DNA from: Rhipicephalus microplus
Taxonomy: Eukaryota > Arthropoda > Arachnida > Ixodida > Ixodidae
Assembly (NCBI RefSeq): GCF_043290135.1
Contig: NW_027464603.1
Location: 930,001-994,000 of the forward strand
Length of the DNA: 64,000 nt
Direction of reading: 5' to 3'
Position numbers and translations under genes: made by a program. Below are positions 38,676 to 53,470 of this stretch, piece by piece (within the stretch, counting starts at the first letter, position 1; every line of letters starts with the position of its first letter). Below the pieces are notes generated by a model. The model was not told the DNA's origin and did not search any database. It saw only the letters and a list, made by a program, of their open reading frames with translations.

Positions 38676-41600
38676 CCACAACTAGAAACTCCACAACTTG
38701 AAACACCACAACTAGATACTCCACAACTACAAATTCCACAACTAGACATTCCAAATTTAGAAACTCCGCAACTAGAAACTCCGCAACTTGAAACTATGCA
38801 ACTAGAAACTCCACAGCTAGAGACTCCATAACTAGGAACTCCACAACTAGAAACTCCAAAACTACAAACTCCCCAACTACAAACTCCAAATTTAGAAACT
38901 CCACAACTAGAAACTCCGCAACTTGAAACTCCACAACTACAGACTCCATAACTAGGAACTCCACAACTAAAAACTCCACAACTACAAACTCCACAACTAG
39001 AAACTCCGCAAATAGAAACTCCACAACTAGAAATTCCACAACCAGAGACTCAACAACTTGAGACTCCACAAATAAAAACTCCACAACTAGAAACTCCACA
39101 ACTAGACACTTCGCAACTAGAAACTCCACAACTAGAGACTCCACTAGAAAACTCCGCAACTAGAAACTCCACAACTACGAACCTCACAACTTGAAACTCC
39201 ACAACTAGAAACTCCGCAACTAGAAACTCCACAGCTAGAAACTCCACAACTTGAGACTTCGCAACTAGAAACTCGGCAACTAGAAACTCAACAACTAGAA
39301 ACTCCACAACTAAAAACTCCACAACTAGAAACACCACAACTAGATACTCCACAACTACAAATTCCACAACTAGAAACTCCAAATTTAGAAACTCCGCAAA
39401 TTGAAACTCCGCAAATTGAAACTCTACTACTAGAGACTCCATAACTAGGAACTCCACAACTAGAAACTCCACAACCAGAAACTCCGCAACTAGAAACTCC
39501 ACAACTAGAAATTCCACAACCAGTGACTCAACAACTAGAGACTCCCCAACTAAAAACTCCACAACTAGAAACTCCACAACTAGAAACTCCACAACTAGAA
39601 ACTCCGCAACTAGAAACCAAGCAACTAGAAACTCCACAACTAGGAACTACACACCTATAAATTCCACAACTTGAAACTCCACAACTAGAAACTCAACAAC
39701 TAGATACTCCACACCTAGAAACTCTGCAACTAGAAACTCCACAACTAGAAACTTCATAACTAGAAACTATGCAACTAGAAACTCTGCAACTAGAAACTCC
39801 ACAGCTAGAACGTCCGCAACTAGAAACTCTGCAACTAGAAACTCCGCAACTAGAAACTCCACAGCTAGAAACTCCACAGCTAGAAACTCCACAACTAGAG
39901 ACTCCGCAACTAAAAACTCCACAGCTAGAAACTCCGCAACTAGAAACTCCGCAACTAGAATCTCCACAACTAGAGAGTCCACAGCTATAAACTCCACAAC
40001 TTGAAACTCTGCAACTCGAAACTCTGCAACTAGAAAATCCCCAACTAGAAACTACACAACTAGAATCTCCGCAACTCAAAACTCCGCAACTACAAAATCC
40101 ACAACTAGAAACTTGACAATTGGGAACTCCGCAACTAGAAAATCTACAACTAGAAACTCGAAAACTAAAAACTCCAACTAGAAACTCCACAACTAGAAAT
40201 TCCACAACTAGACACTTTGCAACTAGAAACTCCACAACTAGACACTCCACAACTAGAAAACTCCGCAACTAGAAACTCCACGGCTAGACACTCCACAACT
40301 TGAGACTCCGCAATGACAGACTCCGCAACGAGAAACTCTGCAACTAGAAACTGCACAGCTAGAAACTTGCAACTCGAAACTCTGCTACTAGAAACTCCGC
40401 AACTAGAAACTCCACAGCTACAAACTCCACAATTAGAAACTCCACAACTAGAGACTCCACAACTAGAAACTCCATGACTAGAAACTCCAGAATTAGAAAC
40501 TCCACAGCTAGAAACTCCACAACTTGAGACTTTGCAACTAGAAACTCAGCAACTAGAAACTTAACAAATAGAAACTCCACAACTAGAAACTTCACAACTA
40601 GAAACTCCACAACTTGAAACACCACAACTAGATACCCCGCAACTACAAATTCCACAACTAGAAACTCCACAACTAGAAACTCCACAACTAGAAACTCCAT
40701 AACTAGAATCTCCGCAACTAGAAACTCCACAACTAGAGAGTCCATAACTAGGAACTCCACAGCTACAGACTACACAACTACAGACTCCACAACTAGAAAC
40801 TCCACAGCTAGAGACTCCACAACTAGAAACTCCACAAATACGAACCCCACAAATACGAACCCGGCAACTAGAAGCTCCATAACTAGAAACTCCGCAACTA
40901 GAAACTCCACAACTTGAGACTTCGCAACTAGAAACTCCACAACTAGAAACACCACAACTAGAGACTCCACAACTACAAACTCCACAACTAGAAACTCCAC
41001 AACTACGAACCTCACAACTAGAAACTCCAACACTAGAAACCCTACAACTTGGGACTTCGCAACTAGAAACTCCATAACTTGAGACTTCGCAACTAGAAAC
41101 TCGGCAACTAGAAACTCCCCAACTAGAAACTCCACAACTAGAAACTCCACAAATTGAAACACCACAACTACAAATTCCACAACTAGATCCGCAACTAGAA
41201 ACTCCGCAACTAGAAACTCCACAACTAGAAACTCCGCAACTAGAAACTCCACAACTAGAAATTCCATAACCAGAGACTCGACAACTTGAGACTCCACAAC
41301 TAAAAACTCCACAGCTAGAAACTCCACAACTAGAAACTCCGCAACTAGAAACCCAGCAACTAGAAACTCCACAACAAGAAACTCCACAACTAGAAACTCC
41401 ACAACTTGAAACACCACAACTAGATACTCCACAACTACAAATTCCACAACTAGACATTCCAAATTTAGAAACTCCGCCACTAGAAACTCCGCAACTTGAA
41501 ACAATGCAACTAGAAACTCCACAGCTAGAGACTCCATAACTAGGAACTCCACAACTAGAAACTCCAAAACTACAAACTCCACAACTACAAACTCCAAATT

Positions 41601-42250
41601 TAGAAACTCCACAACTAGAAACTCCGCAACTTGAAACTCCACAACTAGAGACTCCATAACTGGGAACTCCACAACTAAAAACTCCACAACTACAAACTCC
41701 ACAACTAGAAACTCCGCAAATAGAAACTCCACAACTAGAAATTCCACAACCAGAGACTCAACAACTTGAGACTCCACAAATAAAAACTCCACAACTAGAA
41801 ACTCCACAACTAGAAACTCCACAACTTGAAACACCACAACTAGATACTCCACAACTACAAATTCCACAACTAGACATTCCAAATTTAGAAACTCCGCCAC
41901 TAGAAACTCCGCAACTTGAAACTATGCAACTAGAAACTCCACAGCTAGAGACTCCATAACTAGGAACTCCACAACTAGAAACTTGAAAACTACGAACTCC
42001 ACAACTACAAACTCCAAATTTAGAAACTCCACAACTAGAAACTCCACAACTAGAAACTCCACAATTTGAAACACCACAACTAGATACTCCACAACTACAA
42101 ATTCCACAACTAGATCCGCAACTAGAAACTCCGCAACTAGAAACTCCACAACTAGAAACTCCGCAACTAGAAACTCCACAACTAGAAATTCCACAACCAG
42201 AGACTCGACAGCTTGAGACTCCACAACTAAAAACTCCACAGATAGAAACT
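38676..42250 (+). repeat. 3,575-bp tandem HOR, copy 1
   Basis: This matches 42251-45825 at a constant 3,575-bp offset (CAATGACAG at 40312 and 43887, ACG pair at 40835 and 44410, GAAACCAAG at 39613 and 43188). From 40,165 to 42,324 every predicted translation is identical to that of the next copy, so the DNA there must be almost unchanged. Differences gather in the left part, for example CGCAACTAG at about 39,217 against CGCATCTAG in copies 2 and 3. This is the youngest-looking amplification in the window. Confidence 0.92.
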
Positions 42251-45200
42251 CCACAACTAGAAACTCCACAACTTGAAGCACCACAACTAGATACTCCACA
42301 ACTACAAATTCCACAACTAGACATTCCAAATTTAGAAACTCCGCCACTAGAAACTCCGCAACTTGAAACTATGCAACTAGAAACTCCACAGCTAGAGACT
42401 CCATAACTAGGAACTCCACAACTAGAAACTCCAAAACTACAAACTCCACAACTACAAACTCCAAATTTAGAAACTCCACAACTAGAAACTCCGCAACTTG
42501 AAACTCCACAACTAGAGACTCCATAACTGGGAACTCCACAACTAAAAACTCCACAACTACAAACTCCACAACTAGAAACTCCGCAAATAGAAACTCCACA
42601 ACTAGAAATTCCACAACCAGAGACTCAACAACTTGAGACTCCACAAATAAAAACTCCACAACTAGAAACTCCACAACTAGACACTTCGCAACTAGAAACT
42701 CCACAACTAGAGACTCCACTAGAAAACTCCGCAACTAGAAACTCCACAACTACGAACCTCACAACTTGAAACTCCACAACTAGAAACTCCGCATCTAGAA
42801 ACTCCACAGCTAGAAACTCCACAACTTGAGACTTCGCAACTAGAAACTCGGCAACTAGAAACTCAACAACTAGAAACTCCACAACTAAAAACTCCACAAC
42901 TAGAAACACCACAACTAGATACTCCACAACTACAAATTCCACAACTAGAAACTCCAAATTTAGAAACTCCGCAAATTGAAACTCCGCAAATTGAAACTCT
43001 ACTACTAGAGACTCCATAACTAGGAACTCCACAACTAGAAACTCCACAACCAGAAACTCCGCAACTAGAAACTCCACAACTAGAAATTCCACAACCAGTG
43101 ACTCAACAACTAGAGACTCCCCAACTAAAAACTCCACAACTAGAAACTCCACAACTAGAAACTCCACAACTAGAAACTCCGCAACTAGAAACCAAGCAAC
43201 TAGAAACTCCACAACTAGGAACTACACACCTATAAATTCCACAACTTGAAACTCCACAACTAGAAACTCAACAACTAGATACTCCACACCTAGAAACTCT
43301 GCAACTAGAAACTCCACAACTAGAAACTTCATAACTAGAAACTATGCAACTAGAAACTCTGCAACTAGAAACTCCACAGCTAGAACGTCCGGAACTAGAA
43401 ACTCTGCAACTAGAAACTCCGCAACTAGAAACTCCACAGCTAGAAACTCCACAGCTAGAAACTCCACAACTAGAGACTCCGCAACTAAAAACTCCACAGC
43501 TAGAAACTCCGCAACTAGAAACTCCGCAACTAGAATCTCCACAACTAGAGAGTCCACAGCTATAAACTCCACAACTTGAAACTCTGCAACTCGAAACTCT
43601 GCAACTAGAAAATCCCCAACTAGAAACTACACAACTAGAATCTCCGCAACTCAAAACTCCGCAACTACAAAATCCACAACTAGAAACTTGACAATTGGGA
43701 ACTCCGCAACTAGAAAATCTACAACTAGAAACTCGAAAACTAAAAACTCCAACTAGAAACTCCACAACTAGAAATTCCACAACTAGACACTTTGCAACTA
43801 GAAACTCCACAACTAGACACTCCACAACTAGAAAACTCCGCAACTAGAAACTCCACGGCTAGACACTCCACAACTTGAGACTCCGCAATGACAGACTCCG
43901 CAACGAGAAACTCTGCAACTAGAAACTGCACAGCTAGAAACTTGCAACTCGAAACTCTGCTACTAGAAACTCCGCAACTAGAAACTCCACAGCTACAAAC
44001 TCCACAATTAGAAACTCCACAACTAGAGACTCCACAACTAGAAACTCCATGACTAGAAACTCCAGAATTAGAAACTCCACAGCTAGAAACTCCACAACTT
44101 GAGACTTTGCAACTAGAAACTCAGCAACTAGAAACTTAACAAATAGAAACTCCACAACTAGAAACTTCACAACTAGAAACTCCACAACTTGAAACACCAC
44201 AACTAGATACCCCGCAACTACAAATTCCACAACTAGAAACTCCACAACTAGAAACTCCACAACTAGAAACTCCATAACTAGAATCTCCGCAACTAGAAAC
44301 TCCACAACTAGAGAGTCCATAACTAGGAACTCCACAGCTACAGACTACACAACTACAGACTCCACAACTAGAAACTCCACAGCTAGAGACTCCACAACTA
44401 GAAACTCCACAAATACGAACCCCACAAATACGAACCCGGCAACTAGAAGCTCCATAACTAGAAACTCCGCAACTAGAAACTCCACAACTTGAGACTTCGC
44501 AACTAGAAACTCCACAACTAGAAACACCACAACTAGAGACTCCACAACTACAAACTCCACAACTAGAAACTCCACAACTACGAACCTCACAACTAGAAAC
44601 TCCAACACTAGAAACCCTACAACTTGGGACTTCGCAACTAGAAACTCCATAACTTGAGACTTCGCAACTAGAAACTCGGCAACTAGAAACTCCCCAACTA
44701 GAAACTCCACAACTAGAAACTCCACAAATTGAAACACCACAACTACAAATTCCACAACTAGATCCGCAACTAGAAACTCCGCAACTAGAAACTCCACAAC
44801 TAGAAACTCCGCAACTAGAAACTCCACAACTAGAAATTCCATAACCAGAGACTCGACAACTTGAGACTCCACAACTAAAAACTCCACAGCTAGAAACTCC
44901 ACAACTAGAAACTCCGCAACTAGAAACCCAGCAACTAGAAACTCCACAACAAGAAACTCCACAACTAGAAACTCCACAACTTGAAACACCACAACTAGAT
45001 ACTCCACAACTACAAATTCCACAACTAGACATTCCAAATTTAGAAACTCCGCCACTAGAAACTCCGCAACTTGAAACAATGCAACTAGAAACTCCACAGC
45101 TAGAGACTCCATAACTAGGAACTCCACAACTAGAAACTCCAAAACTACAAACTCCACAACTACAAACTCCAAATTTAGAAACTCCACAACTAGAAACTCC

Positions 45201-45825
45201 GCAACTTGAAACTCCACAACTAGAGACTCCATAACTGGGAACTCCACAACTAAAAACTCCACAACTACAAACTCCACAACTAGAAACTCCGCAAATAGAA
45301 ACTCCACAACTAGAAATTCCACAACCAGAGACTCAACAACTTGAGACTCCACAAATAAAAACTCCACAACTAGAAACTCCACAACTAGAAACTCCACAAC
45401 TTGAAACACCACAACTAGATACTCCACAACTACAAATTCCACAACTAGACATTCCAAATTTAGAAACTCCGCCACTAGAAACTCCGCAACTTGAAACTAT
45501 GCAACTAGAAACTCCACAGCTAGAGACTCCATAACTAGGAACTCCACAACTAGAAACTTGAAAACTACGAACTCCACAACTACAAACTCCAAATTTAGAA
45601 ACTCCACAACTAGAAACTCCACAACTAGAAACTCCACAATTTGAAACACCACAACTAGATACTCCACAACTACAAATTCCACAACTAGATCCGCAACTAG
45701 AAACTCCGCAACTAGAAACTCCACAACTAGAAACTCCGCAACTAGAAACTCCACAACTAGAAATTCCACAACCAGAGACTCGACAGCTTGAGACTCCACA
45801 ACTAAAAACTCCACAGATAGAAACT
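42251..45825 (+). repeat. 3,575-bp tandem HOR, copy 2
   Basis: Middle copy of the 3,575-bp unit. It shares CGCATCTAG (about 42,793) and CGCCACTAG (about 42,343) with copy 3, so copies 2 and 3 are closer to each other than to copy 1 in that part. A private change is CGTCCGGAACTAG at about 43,390. Within the unit, 41.46-41.9 kb and 41.88-42.35 kb (and their equivalents) form a smaller internal near-repeat that starts with CCAAATTTAGAAACTCCGCC. Confidence 0.92.
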
Positions 45826-46878
45826 CCACAACTAGAAACTCCACAACTTGAAGCACCACAACTAGATACTCCACAACTACAAATTCCACAACTAGACATT
45901 CCAAATTTAGAAACTCCGCCACTAGAAACTCCGCAACTTGAAACTATGCAACTAGAAACTCCACAGCTAGAGACTCCATAACTAGGAACTCCACAACTAG
46001 AAACTCCAAAACTACAAACTCCACAACTACAAACTCCAAATTTAGAAACTCCACAACTAGAAACTCCGCAACTTGAAACTCCACAACTAGAGACTCCATA
46101 ACTGGGAACTCCACAACTAAAAACTCCACAACTACAAACTCCACAACTAGAAACTCCGCAAATAGAAACTCCACAACTAGAAATTCCACAACCAGAGACT
46201 CAACAACTTGAGACTCCACAAATAAAAACTCCACAACTAGAAACTCCACAACTAGACACTTCGCAACTAGAAACTCCACAACTAGAGACTCCACTAGAAA
46301 ACTCCGCAACTAGAAACTCCACAACTACGAACCTCACAACTTGAAACTCCACAACTAGAAACTCCGCATCTAGAAACTCCACAGCTAGAAACTCCACAAC
46401 TTGAGACTTCGCAACTAGAAACTCGGCAACTAGAAACTCAACAACTAGAAACTCCACAACTAAAAACTCCACAACTAGAAACACCACAACTAGATACTCC
46501 ACAACTACAAATTCCACAACTAGAAACTCCGCAACTAGAAACTCCGCAAATTGAAACTCTACTACTAGAGACTCCATAACTAGGAACTCCACAACTAGAA
46601 ACTCCACAACCAGAAACTCCGCAACTAGAAACTCCACAACTAGAAATTCCACAACCAGTGACTCAACAACTAGAGACTCCCCAACTAAAAACTCCACAAC
46701 TAGAAACTCCACAACTAGAAATTCCACAAAGGGAAACTCCTCAACTAGAAACCAAGCAACTAGAAACTCCACAACTAGAAACTACACACCTATAAATTCC
46801 ACAACTTGAAACTCCACAACTAGAAACTCAACAACTAGAGACTCCACACCTAGAAACTCTGCAACTAGAAACTCCACA
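45826..46878 (+). repeat. 3,575-bp tandem HOR, partial copy 3
   Basis: The third copy follows copy 2 at 3,575 bp until about 46,520. One monomer, the CCAAATTTAG one, is then missing and the offset becomes 3,560 (GAAACCAAG at 46748). At about 46,730 there is a private CACAAAGGGAAACTCC monomer, which is also found at about 50,744. The copy is replaced at about 46,878 by a CACAGCTAGAACGTCC series. It doubles as the left end of the 4.0-kb HOR. Confidence 0.85.
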
Positions 46879-49860
46879 GCTAGAACGTCCGCAACTAGAA
46901 ACTCTGCAACTAGAAACTCCGCAACTAGAATCTCCACAGCTAGAAACTCCACAACTAGAAACTCCACAACTAGAAACTCCAGAACTAGAGACTCCACAAC
47001 TAGAGGCTCCGCAACTAGAAACTTCACAGCTAGAAACTCTGCAACTAGAAACTCCGCATCTAGAGACTCCACAACTAGAAACTCCACAACTAGAAACTCC
47101 ACAACCAGAAGCTCCGCAACTAGAAACTCCACAGCTAGAACGTCCGCAACTAGAAACTCTGCAACTAGAAACTCCACGACTTGAGACTTTGCAACTAGAA
47201 ACTCGGCAACTAGAAACTTAACAAATAGAAACTCCACAACTAGAAACTTCACAACTAGAAACTCCACAACTTGAAACACCACAACTGGATACCCCGCAAC
47301 TACAAATTCCACAACTAGAAACTCCACAACTAGAAGCTCCATAACTAGAATCTCCGCAACTAGAAACGCCACAACTAGAGAGTCCATAACTAGGAACTCC
47401 ACAACTAGAAACTCCACAGCTGCAGACTACACAACTACAGACTCCACAACTAGAAACTCCACAGCTAGAGACTCCACAACTAGAAACTCCACAAATACGA
47501 ACCCCACAAATACGAACCCCGCAACTAGAAGCTCCATAACTAGAAACTCCGCAACTAGAAACTCCACAACTTGAGACTTCGCAACTAGAAACTCCACAAC
47601 TAGAAACACCACAACTAGAGACTCCACAACTACAAACTCCACAACTAGAAACTCCACAACTACGAACCTCACAACTAGAAACTCCAACACTAGAAACCCA
47701 ACAACTTGGGACTTCGCAACTAGAAACTCCATAACTTGAGACTTCGCAACTAGAAACTCGGCAACTAGAAACTCCCCAACTAGAAACTCCACAACTTGAA
47801 ACTCCACAAATTGAAACACCACAACTAGATACTCCACAACTTGAAACACCACAACTAGATACTCCACAACTACAAATTCCACATCTAGAAACTCCAAATT
47901 TAGAAACTCCGCAACTAGAAACTCCGCAACTTGAAACTCCACAACTAGAGACTCCATAACTAGGAATTCCACAACTAGAAACTCCACAACTACAGACTCC
48001 ACAACTACAAACTCCACAACTAGAAACTCCCCAACCGGAAACTCTGCAACTAGAAACTCCACAACTAGAAATTCCACAACCAGAGACTCGACAACTTGAG
48101 ACTCCACAACTAAAAACTCCACAGCTAGAAACTCCACAACTAGAAACTCCGCAACTAGAAACCCAGCAACTAGAAACTCCACAACAAGAAACTCCACAAC
48201 TAGAAACTCCACAACTTGAAACACCACAACTAGATACTCCACAACTACAAATTCCACAACTACACATTCCAAATTTAGAAACTCCGCAACTAGAAACTCC
48301 GCAACTTGAAACTATGCAACTAGAAACTCCACAGCTAGAGACTCCATAACTAGGAACTCCACAACTAGAAACTCCAAAACTACAAACTCCACAACTACAA
48401 ACTCCAAATTTAGAAACTCCACAACTAGAAACTCCGCAACTTGAAACTCCACAACTAGAGACTCCATAACTAGGAACTCCACAACTAAAAACTCCACAAC
48501 TACAAACTCCACAACTAGAAACTCCGCAAATAGAAACTCCACAACTAGAAATTCCACAACCAGAGACTCAACAACTTGAGACTCCACAAATAAAAACTCC
48601 ACAACTAGAAACTCCACAACTAGACACTTCGCAACTAGAAACTCCACAACTAGAGACTCCACTAGAAAACTCCACAACTAGAAACTCCACAACTAGAGAC
48701 TCCATAACTTGAAACACCACAACTAGATACTCCACAACTACAAAGTCCACGTCTGTAAACTCCAATTTTAGAAACTCCGCAACTTGAAACTCCACAACTA
48801 GAGACTCTATAACACGGAACTCCACAACTAGAAACTCCACAACCGGAAACTACGCAACTAGAAACTCCGCAACTAGAAACTCCACAACTTGAAATTCCAC
48901 AACTTGAAACTCCACAACTAGAGACTCCATAACTAGGAACTCCAAAACTAAAAACTCCACAACTACAAACTCCACAACTAGAAACTCCGCAAATAGAAAC
49001 TCCACAACTAGAAATTCCACAACCAGAGACTCAACAATTTGAGACCCCACAACTAAAAACTCCACAGCTAGAAACTCCACAACTTGAGACTTCGTAACTA
49101 GAAACTCGGCAACTAGAAACTCAACAACTAGAAACTCCACAACTAGAAACTCCACAAGTAGAAACTCCACAACTTGAAACACCACAACTAGATACTCCAC
49201 AACTACAAATTCGACAACTAGAAACTCCAAATTTAGAAACTCGGCAACTAGAAACTCCGCAACTTGAAACTCCACAACTACAAACTTCACAACTAGAAAC
49301 TTCACAACCAGAAACTCCGCAACTAGAAACTCCACAACTAGAAATTCCACAACCAGAGACTCAACAGCTAGAGACTCCACAACTAAAAATTCCACAACTA
49401 GAAACTCCACAACTAGAAACTCCACAACTAGAAACTCCGCAACTAGAAACCCAGCAACTAGAAACTCCACAACTAAAAATTCCACAACCAGAGACTCAAC
49501 AACTAGAGACTTCACAACTAAAAATTCCACAACTAGAAACTCCACAACTAGAAACTCCACAACTAGAAACTCCGCAACTAGAAACCCAGCAACTAGAAAC
49601 TCGACAACTAGAATCTCAACACCTATTAATTCCACAACTTGAAACTCCACAACTAGAAACTCAACTACTAGAAACTCCACACGTAGAAACTCCACAACTA
49701 GAAACTCCGCAACTAGAAACTCCACAACTAGAAATTCCACAACCAGAGACTCGACAGCTTGAGACTCCACAACTAAAAACTCCACAGATAGAGACTCCAC
49801 AACTAGAAACTCCGCAACTAGAAACCCAGCAACTAGAAACTCCACAACAAGAAACTCCAC
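45830..49860 (+). repeat. 4.0-kb tandem HOR, copy 1
   Basis: This matches 49861-53470. The offset is 4,031 bp at the left, then 4,001, then 4,016 bp over 46.8-48.9 kb (ACG pair at 47492 and 51508; GTCCACGTCTG at 48745 and 52761). It falls by 120 bp, eight monomers, near 49,020. The copy contains a further internal near-duplication at about 49,370-49,600: two runs of CTAAAAATTCC and GAAACCCAG monomers, of which copy 2 keeps one. 49,708-49,860 is a closing piece not present in copy 2. Confidence 0.86.
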
Positions 49861-52800
49861 AACTAGAAACTCCACAACTCGAAACACCACAACTAGATAC
49901 TCCACAACTACAAATTCCACAACTAGACATTCCAAATTTAGAAACTCCGCCACTAGAAACTCCGCAACTTGAAACTATGCAACTAGAAACTCCACAGCTA
50001 GAGACTCCATAACTAGGAACTCCACAACTAGAAACTCCAAAACTACAAACTCCACAACTACAAACTCCAAATTTAGAAACTCCACAACTAGAAACTCCGC
50101 AACTTGAAACTCCACAACTAGAGACTCCATAACTGGGAACTCCACAACTAAAAACTCCACAACTACAAACTCCACAACTAGAAACTCCGCAAATAGAAAC
50201 TCCACAACTAGAAATTCCACAACCAGAGACTCAACAACTTGAGACTCCACAAATAAAAACTCCACAACTAGAAACTCCACAACTAGAGACTCCACTAGAA
50301 AACTCCGCAACTAGAAACTCCACAACTACGAACCTCACAACTTGAAACTCCACAACTAGAAACTCCGCATCTAGAAACTCCACAGCTAGAAACTCCACAA
50401 CTTGAGACTTCGCAACTAGAAACTCGGCAACTAGAAACTCAACAACTAGAAACTCCACAACTAAAAACTCCACAACTAGAAACACCACAACTAGATACTC
50501 CACAACTACAAATTCCACAACTAGAAACTCCAAATTTAGAAACTCCGCAACTAGAAACTCCGCAAATTGAAACTCTACTACTAGAGACTCCATAACTAGG
50601 AACTCCACAACTAGAAACTCCACAACCAGAAACTCCGCAACTAGAAACTCCACAACTAGAAATTCCACAACCAGTGACTCAACAACTAGAGACTCCCCAA
50701 CTAAAAACTCCACAACTAGAAACTCCACAACTAGAAATTCCACAAAGGGAAACTCCGCAACTAGAAACCAAGCAACTAGAAACTCCACAACTAGAAACTA
50801 CACACCTATAAATTCCACAACTTGAAACTCCACAACTAGAAACTCAACAACTAGAGACTCCACACCTAGAAACTCTGCAACTAGAAACTCCACAGCTAGA
50901 ACGTCCGCAACTAGAAACTCTGCAACTAGAAACTCCGCAACTAGAATCTCCACAGCTAGAAACTCCACAACTAGAAACTCCACAACTAGAAACTCCAGAA
51001 CTAGAGACTCCACAACTAGAGGCTCCGCAACTAGAAACTTCACAGCTAGAAACTCTGCAACTAGAAACTCCGCATCTAGAGACTCCGCAACTAGAAACTC
51101 CACAACTAGAAACTCCACAACTAGAAGCTCCGCAACTAGAAACTCCACAGCTAGAACGTCCGCAACTAGAAACTCTGCAACTAGAAACTCCACGACTTGA
51201 GACTTTGCAACTAGAAACTCGGCAACTAGAAACTTAACAAATAGAAACTCCACAACTAGAAACTTCACAACTAGAAACTCCACAACTTGAAACACCACAA
51301 CTAGATACCCCACAACTACAAATTCCACAACTAGAAACTCCACAACTAGAAGCTCCATAACTAGAATCTCCGCAACTAGAAACGCCACAACTAGAGAGTC
51401 CATAACTAGGAACTCCACAACTAGAAACTCCACAGCGGCAGACTACACAACTACAGACTCCACAACTAGAAACTCCACAGCTAGAGACTCCACAACTAGA
51501 AACTCCACAAATACGAACCCCACAAATACGAACCCCGCAACTAGAAGCTCCATAACTAGAAACTCCGCAACTAGAAACTCCACAACTTGAGACTTCGCAA
51601 CTAGAAACTCCACAACTAGAAACACCACAACTAGAGACTCCACAACTACAAACTCCACAACTAGAAACTCCACAACTACGAACCTCACAACTAGAAACTC
51701 CAACACTAGAAACCCCACAACTTGGGACTTCGCAACTAGAAACTCCATAACTTGAGACTTCGCAACTAGAAACTCGGCAACTAGAAACTCCCCAACTAGA
51801 AACTCCACAACTTGAAACTCCACAAATTGAAACACCACAACTAGATACTCCACAACTTGAAACACCACAACTAGATACTCCACAACTACAAATTCCACAT
51901 CTAGAAACTCCAAATTTAGAAACTCCGCAACTAGAAACTCCGCAACTTGAAACTCCACAACTAGAGACTCCATAACTAGGAATTCCACAACTAGAAACTC
52001 CACAACTACAGACTCCACAACTACAAACTCCACAACTAGAAACTCCCCAACCGGAAACTCTGCAACTAGAAACTCCACAACTAGAAATTCCACAACCAGA
52101 GACTCGACAACTTGAGACTCCACAACTAAAAACTCCACAGCTAGAAACTCCACAACTAGAAACTCCGCAACTAGAAACCCAGCAACTAAAAACTCCACAA
52201 CAAGAAACTCCACAACTAGAAACTCCACAACTTGAAACACCACAACTAGATACTCCACAACTACAAATTCCACAACTACACATTCCAAATTTAGAAACTC
52301 TGCAACTAGAAACTCCGCAACTTGAAACTATGCAACTAGAAACTCCACAGCTAGAGACTCCATAACTAGGAACTCCACAACTAGAAACTCCAAAACTACA
52401 AACTCCACAACTACAAACTCCAAATTTAGAAACTCCACAACTAGAAACTCCGCAACTTGAAACTCCACAACTAGAGACTCCATAACTAGGAACTCCACAA
52501 CTAAAAACTCCACAACTACAAACTCCACAGCTAGAAACTCCGCAAATAGAAACTCCACAACTAGAAATTCCACAACCAGAGACTCAACAACTTGAGACTC
52601 CACAAATAAAAACTCCACAACTAGAAACTCCACAACTAGACACTTCGCAACTAGAAACTCCACAACTAGAGACTCCACTAGAAAACTCCACAACTAGAAA
52701 CTCCACAACTAGAGACTCCATAACTTGAAACACCACAACTAGATACTCCACAACTACAAAGTCCACGTCTGTAAACTCCAATTTTAGAAACTCCGCAACT

Positions 52801-53470
52801 TGAAACTCCACAACTAGAGACTCCATAACACGGAACTCCACAACTAGAAACTCCACAACCGGAAACTACGCAACTAGAAACTCCGCAACTAGAAACTCCA
52901 CAACTTGAAATTCCACAACCAGAGACTCAACAATTTGAGACCCCACAACTAAAAACTCCACAGCTAGAAACTCCACAACTTGAGACTTCGTAACTAGAAA
53001 CTCGGCAACTTGAAACTCAACAACTAGAAACTCCACAACTAGAAACTCCACAAGTAGAAACTCCACAACTTGAAACACCACAACTAGATACTCCACAACT
53101 ACAAATTCGACAACTAGAAACTCCAAATTTAGAAACTCGGCAACTAGAAACTCCGCAACTTGAAACTCCACAACAACAAACTTCACAACTAGAAACTTCA
53201 CAACCAGAAACTCCGCAACTAGAAACTCCACAACTAGAAATTCCACAACCAGAGACTCAACAGCTAGAGACTCCACAACTAAAAATTCCACAACTAGAAA
53301 CTCCACAACTAGAAACTCCACAACTAGAAACTCCGCAACTAGAAACCCAGCAACTAGAAACTCGACAACTAGAATCTCAACACCTATTATTTCCACAACT
53401 TGAAACTCCACAACTAGAAACTCAACTACTAGAAACTCCACACGTAGAAACTCCACAACTAGAAACTCCA
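49861..53470 (+). repeat. 4.0-kb tandem HOR, copy 2
   Basis: Second copy of the 4.0-kb unit. Relative to copy 1 it lacks two monomers near 50,280 and eight monomers near 52,915, together with one of the two CTAAAAATTCC runs near 53,350. Its part from 50.8 kb onward recurs at 60.6-64.0 kb. In that later copy the second CTAAAAATTCC run is present again, so the 135-bp (nine-monomer) loss is specific to this copy. Confidence 0.86.

Noticed and set aside
48745..48775. Possible insertion of foreign sequence at GTCCACGTCTGTAAAC
   Set aside because: The stretch keeps the 15-bp length and aligns with ordinary monomers after a few substitutions. It is a diverged monomer pair and has no target-site duplication.
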